Shown here piece after piece: positions 7,582 to 10,079 of a DNA stretch of 10,079 nt. The stretch covers positions 1 through 10,079 of the forward strand of contig JAEZHO010000443.1 in the NCBI GenBank assembly GCA_023416545.1, read 5' to 3'. Each line of letters starts with the position of its first letter. Position 1 is the stretch's first letter. The translations under genes were made by a program, and so were the position numbers. The stretch comes from Pseudomonadota bacterium (GTDB taxonomy: Bacteria; Pseudomonadota; Alphaproteobacteria; Rhizobiales; Rhizobiaceae). The notes under the pieces were generated by a model. The model was given only the letters and a program-made list of their open reading frames with translations, was not told the DNA's origin and did no database searches.

Positions 7582-7609
7582 ATTATAGGATGATGTCATT
7601 GACAAGCAA
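7582..7609 (-). promoter_or_regulatory. Sigma70-type promoter of amn
   Basis: On the minus strand, TTGCTT (7604-7609) and a perfect TATAAT (7582-7587) are 16 bp apart. Only five bases separate the -10 from the amn ATG, so transcription should start at or next to the A of the start codon. Confidence 0.6.
7594..7604. promoter_or_regulatory. Palindrome within the amn promoter spacer
   Basis: TGTCA-T-TGACA is a perfect 5-bp inverted repeat around one base. It occupies the -35/-10 spacer of the amn promoter, where a bound regulator would block RNA polymerase. The regulator is unknown. Confidence 0.35.
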
Positions 7610-7633
7610 AAGACGTCATTCTGCAGGACGGCG

Positions 7634-7831
7634 TCAAGTCATCGACTGGCGCTGGAGGCTGACGAACAGAACAAAGCCCGCGCCCTGCTTCGGCAGGAGA
7701 CCGCCGACCTTCGACGGAATGGTGACGGCGGCCAGCGGCCCGACCAGCAGCAGGGCGGCAAGCGTCATCCGCAAGAGGGTTGGGACCAGCCGCACGGACC
7801 GCGTGGATCTGGGAGCGCGGCCCGCCCTCAT
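7634..7831 (-). CDS. Small basic membrane protein, second of a coupled pair
   Basis: This frame encodes 65 residues: a strongly basic N terminus (MRAGRAPRSTRSVRLVP), one hydrophobic segment (about residues 20-37, LLRMTLAALLLVGPLAAV), then VGGLLPKQGAGFVLFVSLQ. A single-pass inner-membrane protein with the basic end in the cytosol is likely. I do not recognise a family. I chose the ATG at 7829-7831 because it overlaps the stop of the upstream small gene in the sequence ATGA, typical of translational coupling. An in-frame ATG lies 36 bp further upstream at 7867. It ends 57 bp before amn on the same strand. Evidence is the coupling geometry and the sensible membrane topology only. Confidence 0.55.
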   Translation of the reverse strand: MRAGRAPRSTRSVRLVPTLLRMTLAALLLVGPLAAVTIPSKVGGLLPKQGAGFVLFVSLQRQSMT

Positions 7832-7995
7832 AGCACGGCTCCGCAGAAGGCGGACGGTCCGGCGCACATGCCGGGAAAGCCGAGCGAGGAGCGCTTGGTG
7901 CGCATGTCACCGGTCGTCGCCAGCGCGCCGAAGAGGATCGCGAAGTTCACGCAGATGAGCGTGACGATGATGAAGCGGCGAACAAGGACGGACAT
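7828..7995 (-). CDS. Small membrane protein (55 aa), first of a coupled pair
   Basis: The ATG at 7995 is preceded by a purine-rich GGGGGAAG (GGGGG at 8001-8005, 5 nt from the start). The product has a short basic start (MSVLVRRF) and a hydrophobic segment (about residues 8-26, FIIVTLICVNFAILFGALA). A short Gly/Cys-containing tail follows, with CAGPSAFCGAVL near the end and three cysteines in all. The stop TGA overlaps the ATG of the next gene (ATGA, 7828-7831). The hydrophobic stretch could be a membrane anchor or an uncleaved signal. No family recognised. It is below common gene-finder length limits and may be missing from automatic annotation. Confidence 0.6.
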   Translation of the reverse strand: MSVLVRRFIIVTLICVNFAILFGALATTGDMRTKRSSLGFPGMCAGPSAFCGAVL

Positions 7996-8037
7996 ATCTT
8001 CCCCCGGAGCGTGTGGGGCAAAGGATATGGACGCCGG

Positions 8038-8076
8038 CTGAACCCCGTCTGATGCGGCGGTTCATCCTGGGTTCAG
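8038..8076. promoter_or_regulatory. GGTTCA direct repeat with a flanking inverted copy
   Basis: On the plus strand GGTTCA occurs at 8059-8064 and 8070-8075, an 11-bp period typical of OmpR/PhoB-family response-regulator sites. CTGAACCC (8038-8045) and GGGTTCAG (8069-8076) also form an inverted repeat. The site lies 43-81 bp upstream of the small membrane-protein pair, in its likely promoter region. The binding protein is not identified. Confidence 0.35.
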
Positions 8077-8112
8077 CGTCGAGAGAAGGATGCGGTCGAC
8101 CCGCCGGACGAA

Positions 8113-8140
8113 GAAAAAGCCGGGGAGGCCCGGCTTTTTC
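8113..8140. terminator. Strong bidirectional Rho-independent terminator
   Basis: GAAAAAGCCGGG and CCCGGCTTTTTC form a perfect 12-bp stem with a 4-nt loop. The A- and T-tracts give a T-run on both strands. It ends the minus-strand transcript of the small secreted protein gene at 8196-8462, 56 bp beyond its stop. Confidence 0.85.
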
Positions 8141-8157
8141 AATCTCCGCTCCGAACT

Positions 8158-8187
8158 TTGCGACCGGGCGGAAAACGGTGGCTTGAA
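8158..8187 (-). repeat. Array-associated intergenic element, copy 1
   Basis: On the plus strand TTGCGACC (8158-8165) is followed by GGCTTGAATGAACC (8180-8193). This matches three further copies in the window. It begins a few bases after the stop of the small secreted protein gene at 8196-8462, between that stop and its terminator. Confidence 0.6.
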
Positions 8188-8195
8188 TGAACCGA

Positions 8196-8462
8196 TCAGT
8201 CGGTCGGACGCAGGGCGCCGTCGTAGTAGTCGCCGGTATCCTGGCTGCCGTCGACCTTGGTGTCGGCCATGTTATGGGCACGAACACGCCAGTTGTCGCC
8301 GTGAATGCTGCCGGTCGACATGGTGTCGACGCGGCTGTCGTCAAGGCTCGGCGGGGATTCTGCGTAGGGCTCGTACTGTGCCGACTGGGCAAATGCAGCC
8401 CCGGCAAAAGCAGTAGAAGCGATGACTGCGGCAACAAAGCCGGAGGTAAGGGAGGTTTTCAT
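8196..8462 (-). CDS. Small secreted protein with TGSI and GDYYDGA motifs (DUF680-like)
   Basis: The 88-residue product has a Sec signal peptide (MKTSLTSGFVAAVIAS..) with probable cleavage after AFA at residue 25, so the mature 63-residue protein should be periplasmic or exported. It shares a central VDTMSTGSI (about 45-53) and a C-terminal GDYYDGALRP (77-86) with the genes to its right, but lacks their N-terminal GDYY copy. I relate it to the rhizobial DUF680 group on pattern alone; the function of that group is unknown. AAAGGA lies 6 nt before the ATG. Unlike its neighbours it appears to have its own unit: an EcfG-like promoter about 85 bp upstream and a strong terminator downstream. Confidence 0.85.
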   Translation of the reverse strand: MKTSLTSGFVAAVIASTAFAGAAFAQSAQYEPYAESPPSLDDSRVDTMSTGSIHGDNWRVRAHNMADTKVDGSQDTGDYYDGALRPTD

Positions 8463-8544
8463 GTCCTGTCCTTTCTTTTTTCAGTCTTGGAAGTCTTTTG
8501 GTAGTCCTGAAAGCTTTGCCTTACGGCGCGGCTTGCAGGACAGA

Positions 8545-8569
8545 AACCCGAAAGGCGGGACATCGTTCC
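8545..8569 (-). promoter_or_regulatory. EcfG/RpoE2-type general stress promoter
   Basis: On the minus strand GGAAC (8565-8569) is followed after 18 bp by TT (8545-8546, in the context GGGTTT). This fits the GGAAC-N18/19-TT pattern described for RpoE2 of Sinorhizobium. It would give a 5' leader of roughly 75 nt for the gene starting at 8462. The -10 is GGTT rather than the preferred CGTT. Confidence 0.5.
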
Positions 8570-8645
8570 GAAAAAGGTCAGGGCCGGTATTCACAAAAGA
8601 CACAGAAGAGCATCAAGCGGATGTGATCGTTGCCTCCGCTCTTCA

Positions 8646-8674
8646 TTGATTCGTCTTTCCGCTTCGTCTATCAT
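8646..8674 (+). promoter_or_regulatory. Plus-strand sigma70-type promoter
   Basis: TTGATT (8646-8651) and TATCAT (8669-8674) are separated by exactly 17 bp. Every known gene nearby lies on the other strand. The expected start is near 8681, upstream of a terminator hairpin. Confidence 0.5.
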
Positions 8675-8728
8675 GCAAGAAGCGATGGAGGGGCCGAGGG
8701 CTTGTGCATCGTGTCAGGTGGAGGGCGA

Positions 8729-8764
8729 TTGCGACCCGCCGTCCAGCCGGTGTCTTGAATGAAC
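8729..8764 (-). repeat. Array-associated intergenic element, copy 2
   Basis: TTGCGACC (8729-8736) is followed by CCAGCCGG and GTCTTGAATGAAC (8752-8764) on the plus strand. It differs from the other copies in lying beyond the hairpin terminator that follows the gene at 8818-9057. Confidence 0.6.
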
Positions 8765-8768
8765 TGCA

Positions 8769-8796
8769 AAGACCAGCCGCGCGAGCGGCTGGTCTT
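8769..8796. terminator. Hairpin terminator ending the four-gene array unit
   Basis: AAGACCAGCCGC and GCGGCTGGTCTT form a perfect 12-bp stem with a GCGA loop. The plus strand continues with CTGTTTT, the minus strand with TTTGCAG. It lies 21 bp after the stop of the minus-strand gene at 8818 and can serve both strands. Confidence 0.8.
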
Positions 8797-8817
8797 CTGT
8801 TTTAGGGGCAGGGGAGC

Positions 8818-9057
8818 CTAGTTGCGGACGTCGAAGCTCGGGCGGAAATTTCCCTGGTCATCGAACGGCAGCCGGTTGTCTCGGGAGGTCTTGAACCTCA
8901 TGTCGCCGCGGTTTTCGATGCTGCCCGTTGTGGAGCGGTCGATGGACACGGCACCTTCGCGGACGGTAACGTCAGAATAGCGGCCTTCGTCTGCCATTGC
9001 AGCGCCTGCCGAACCGACCGCCGCGACGGCGATCAAGGTCATGAGTATCTTACGCAT
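8818..9057 (-). CDS. Small secreted protein with a TGSI motif
   Basis: The 79-residue product has a Sec signal peptide (MRKILMTLIAVAAVGS..) with probable cleavage after AMA at residue 22. The mature chain is polar and contains IDRSTTGSIE (39-48), the motif shared by all five array proteins, but has no GDYYxGA ends. Its C terminus (about 65-79, FDDQGNFRPSFDVRN) is unlike the others, so it is a relative or a separate family sharing the motif. AAAGGA lies 8 nt before the ATG. It is the last gene of the probable four-gene unit, 76 bp after the previous stop, with a strong terminator behind it. Function unknown. Confidence 0.8.
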   Translation of the reverse strand: MRKILMTLIAVAAVGSAGAAMADEGRYSDVTVREGAVSIDRSTTGSIENRGDMRFKTSRDNRLPFDDQGNFRPSFDVRN

Positions 9058-9080
9058 TGTCGGTATCCTTTCTTGCGAGG

Positions 9081-9118
9081 CGGTTCACCGTTGGCGGTGG
9101 ATCAAGCGCGGTGAACCG
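9081..9118. repeat. Nested inverted repeat between two array genes
   Basis: CGGTTCACCG (9081-9090) and CGGTGAACCG (9109-9118) form a perfect 10-bp inverted repeat around 18 bp. Within it, CACCG (9086-9090) can instead pair with CGGTG at 9095-9099, so two hairpins exclude each other. It lies directly upstream of the ribosome binding site of the gene starting at 9057. Confidence 0.55.
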
Positions 9119-9133
9119 TCCTGGCTGAGGCGG

Positions 9134-9370
9134 TTACTGCGGGCGGTTTGCGCCCTCGTAGTAGTCGCCGTGGTCGGGTGTCTGCCGGACGTCCTGGCGG
9201 ACGAAATCGGCGTTGTTGTTGTTGATGCTGCCCGTCTGCACGCGGTCGACGCGGCTGTGGACGGGGGTCTTTGAGGCGCCTTCGTAATAGTCGCCTGCGG
9301 CGAGTGCTGCGCCACCAAAGGTGACGGTGGCTACGAGGGCTGCGGCAAGGGTCGTGAACGACTTGGTCAT
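9134..9370 (-). CDS. Small secreted protein with terminal GDYYEGA repeats (DUF680-like)
   Basis: The 78-residue product has a Sec signal peptide with likely cleavage after ALA (residue 24). The mature protein then begins AGDYYEGAS (25-33) and ends GDYYEGANRPQ (68-78), so the same motif brackets a 34-residue middle. That middle holds RVDRVQTGSI (40-49) and an Asn run (50-53). It is nearly collinear with the next gene upstream (9462-9698), pointing to tandem duplication. I chose the ATG at 9370 because AAGGAAG precedes it and the signal peptide starts there; longer in-frame starts run into the neighbouring gene. Pattern and length fit the rhizobial DUF680 group, whose function is unknown. Confidence 0.88.
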   Translation of the reverse strand: MTKSFTTLAAALVATVTFGGAALAAGDYYEGASKTPVHSRVDRVQTGSINNNNADFVRQDVRQTPDHGDYYEGANRPQ

Positions 9371-9411
9371 GATATGTCTTCCTTCTCGGATAGGGCTGTC
9401 GTCCTCGGAAA

Positions 9412-9454
9412 TTGCGACCTGAGGCACGACCAGCCGGTGTCTTGAAAATGAACC
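9412..9454 (-). repeat. Array-associated intergenic element, copy 3
   Basis: On the plus strand TTGCGACC (9412-9419) is followed by CCAGCCGG and GTCTTGAAAATGAACC (9439-9454). It fills most of the 91-bp gap between two array genes, starting 7 bp after one stop and ending 42 bp before the next start codon. Confidence 0.65.
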
Positions 9455-9461
9455 GTCGCGA

Positions 9462-9698
9462 TTACTGCGGACGGTTTGCGCCGGTGTAATAGTCACCGTT
9501 GTCAGGCGTCTGGAGGACATCCTGGTGAACGGTGCCGGCACGGTCATGGATGCTGCCGGTATGGGCGCGGTCGAGGCGCGATGCTTCCGCGTTCTTGGAG
9601 GCGCCTTCGTAATAGTCGCCGGCGGCAAGCGCTGCGGTACCGAAGGTGGCCGAAGCGATGAGAGCTGCGGCAATCGTGGTGGTAAGGGACTTGGTCAT
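9462..9698 (-). CDS. Small secreted protein with terminal GDYY repeats (DUF680-like)
   Basis: This 78-residue protein is the closest paralogue of its neighbour at 9134-9370: same length, same MTKS start, signal peptide cleaved after ALA (residue 25), mature N terminus AGDYYEGASK (26-35), central RLDRAHTGSI (41-50) and C terminus GDYYTGANRPQ (68-78). The middle varies (HDRAGTVHQDV), so the ends are under stronger constraint than the linker. AAAGGA lies 9 nt before the ATG. It is probably the second gene of the four-gene unit. Export to the periplasm is well supported; role unknown. Confidence 0.88.
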   Translation of the reverse strand: MTKSLTTTIAAALIASATFGTAALAAGDYYEGASKNAEASRLDRAHTGSIHDRAGTVHQDVLQTPDNGDYYTGANRPQ

Positions 9699-9738
9699 TG
9701 TAGCGTTCCTTTGCTGGTCAGGTCCTCGTGCCTCAAGT

Positions 9739-9771
9739 TTGCGACCTGGCTCGACGATCGGGGGTCTTGAA
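9739..9771 (-). repeat. Array-associated intergenic element, copy 4
   Basis: TTGCGACC (9739-9746) and GTCTTGAA (9764-9771) on the plus strand, continuing as TGAGCTGC. It sits 13 bp after the stop of the gene at 9785-10030 and 40 bp before the next start, the same placement as copy 3. Confidence 0.55.
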
Positions 9772-9784
9772 TGAGCTGCGGTTG

Positions 9785-10030
9785 TTACTGCGGACGGTTT
9801 GCGCCCTGGTAGTAGTCGCCGGTGTCGACGCTCTGGCTGGCAAGCTCAACCGTCGAAGCGTCCTTCGAAACGGCGGACTGCCGGACGATGCTGCTGGTCT
9901 GGAACGTATCCACCGCTGCCGGAGCTTCAGAGGAAACGCCGGGATAATAGTTGCCGGAAGCGAGGGCTGCGCTGCCGAAGGCGGCAGACCCGACGAGGGC
10001 GGCAATAACGGTCAATGCGGACTTGGTCAT
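9785..10030 (-). CDS. Small secreted protein with GNYY/GDYY ends (DUF680-like)
   Basis: The 81-residue product starts with MTKSALTVIAALVGS and has probable signal cleavage after ALA (residue 24). The mature chain begins SGNYYPGVS (25-33), a diverged form of its neighbours' GDYYEGAS, and ends GDYYQGANRPQ (71-81). The central motif is degenerate (VDTFQTSSI, 40-48). It is the most diverged of the three MTKS paralogues. AAGGAG stands 8 nt upstream of the ATG, the best Shine-Dalgarno in the array, which fits it being first in the unit. The 49 bp to the window edge should contain or lead to its promoter. No clear -35/-10 pair was found there. Confidence 0.87.
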   Translation of the reverse strand: MTKSALTVIAALVGSAAFGSAALASGNYYPGVSSEAPAAVDTFQTSSIVRQSAVSKDASTVELASQSVDTGDYYQGANRPQ

Positions 10031-10079
10031 TTCAAATACTCCTTCATATATCGAGCGAAGCAGTGCGCTTGCTGATGCT

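Larger units (their letters stand above)
8681..8803 (+). ncRNA. Candidate small RNA of about 120 nt
   Basis: The interval is defined by the plus-strand promoter at 8646-8674 and by a 12-bp GC-rich hairpin followed by CTGTTTT (8769-8803). No open frame of note lies inside. It contains one copy of the array-associated element. CCAGCCG of that element (8743-8749) can pair with CGGCTGG (8786-8792) in the right arm of the terminator, offering an alternative fold. I do not recognise a known sRNA family. The terminator also serves the minus-strand gene, so it alone is not proof. Confidence 0.4.
8463..8817. other. Largest gene-free gap (355 bp)
   Basis: I see no convincing coding frame here. The gap holds an EcfG-like promoter for the minus-strand gene on its left, a plus-strand sigma70-type promoter, one copy of the array-associated element and a strong hairpin terminator. 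The last three together suggest a plus-strand small RNA. Confidence 0.6.

Noticed and set aside
8422..8649. 75-codon plus-strand frame overlapping the start of the secreted protein at 8196-8462
   Set aside because: It overlaps the signal peptide region antisense, has no ribosome binding site and no recognisable features.
9371..9673. Longer in-frame start for the secreted protein at 9134-9370
   Set aside because: The extension reads through the neighbouring paralogue in another frame and would remove the signal peptide from the N terminus.
8196..10030. CRISPR or phage/satellite-type repeat array
   Set aside because: The repetition comes from paralogous genes and a variable-spacing intergenic element; there are no regularly spaced identical repeats and no cas genes.

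Overview
The window reads as a chromosomal stretch of a GC-rich alphaproteobacterium of the order Hyphomicrobiales (Rhizobiales), most likely the Rhizobium/Agrobacterium/Ensifer group. This is inferred from gene content: a long-form AMP nucleosidase, a YkuD-family lipoprotein, a putrescine-type aminotransferase next to a glutamine-synthetase-like ligase, and a run of small secreted proteins of the rhizobial DUF680 type. Promoter motifs point the same way (a CtrA-like box and an EcfG/RpoE2-like promoter). No mobile element, tRNA, rRNA or CRISPR array was seen.

Layout. Bases 1-206 hold the Pro/Gly-rich 3' end of a gene that starts outside the window. Next is a Tat-type L,D-transpeptidase lipoprotein (342-959, +). 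It converges on a zinc-free MDR oxidoreductase (1026-2042, -), which is divergent from a diacylglycerol/lipid kinase (2251-3219, +). The kinase ends 4 bp from the convergent end of a glutamine-synthetase family ligase (3224-4555, -). An 84-bp divergent promoter region separates that ligase from a class III aminotransferase (4640-6007, +). The last two probably act together on polyamines or other amines: one by gamma-glutamylation, the other by transamination. AMP nucleosidase (6074-7576, -) follows. It has a TATAAT box almost touching its start codon, and upstream of it lie two overlapping small membrane-protein genes (7634-7995, -).

The right-hand 2 kb (8196-10030) is a same-strand array of five small exported proteins of 78-88 residues. 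Four end in a GDYYxGA motif and three of those repeat a similar motif at the mature N terminus; all five carry a central TGSI-like motif. The four right-hand genes could form one operon ending at a strong hairpin (8769-8796). The fifth (8196-8462) has its own EcfG-like promoter and terminator. A short intergenic element (minus strand: GTTCATTCAAGAC, then GGTCGCAA) recurs after the array genes. A plus-strand promoter plus terminator in the largest gap could make a small RNA of about 120 nt.

The clearest candidates for something undescribed are this array with its shared intergenic element, the putative sRNA, and the ATGA-coupled pair of small genes upstream of amn. All functional statements rest on reading motifs by eye, with no database search.
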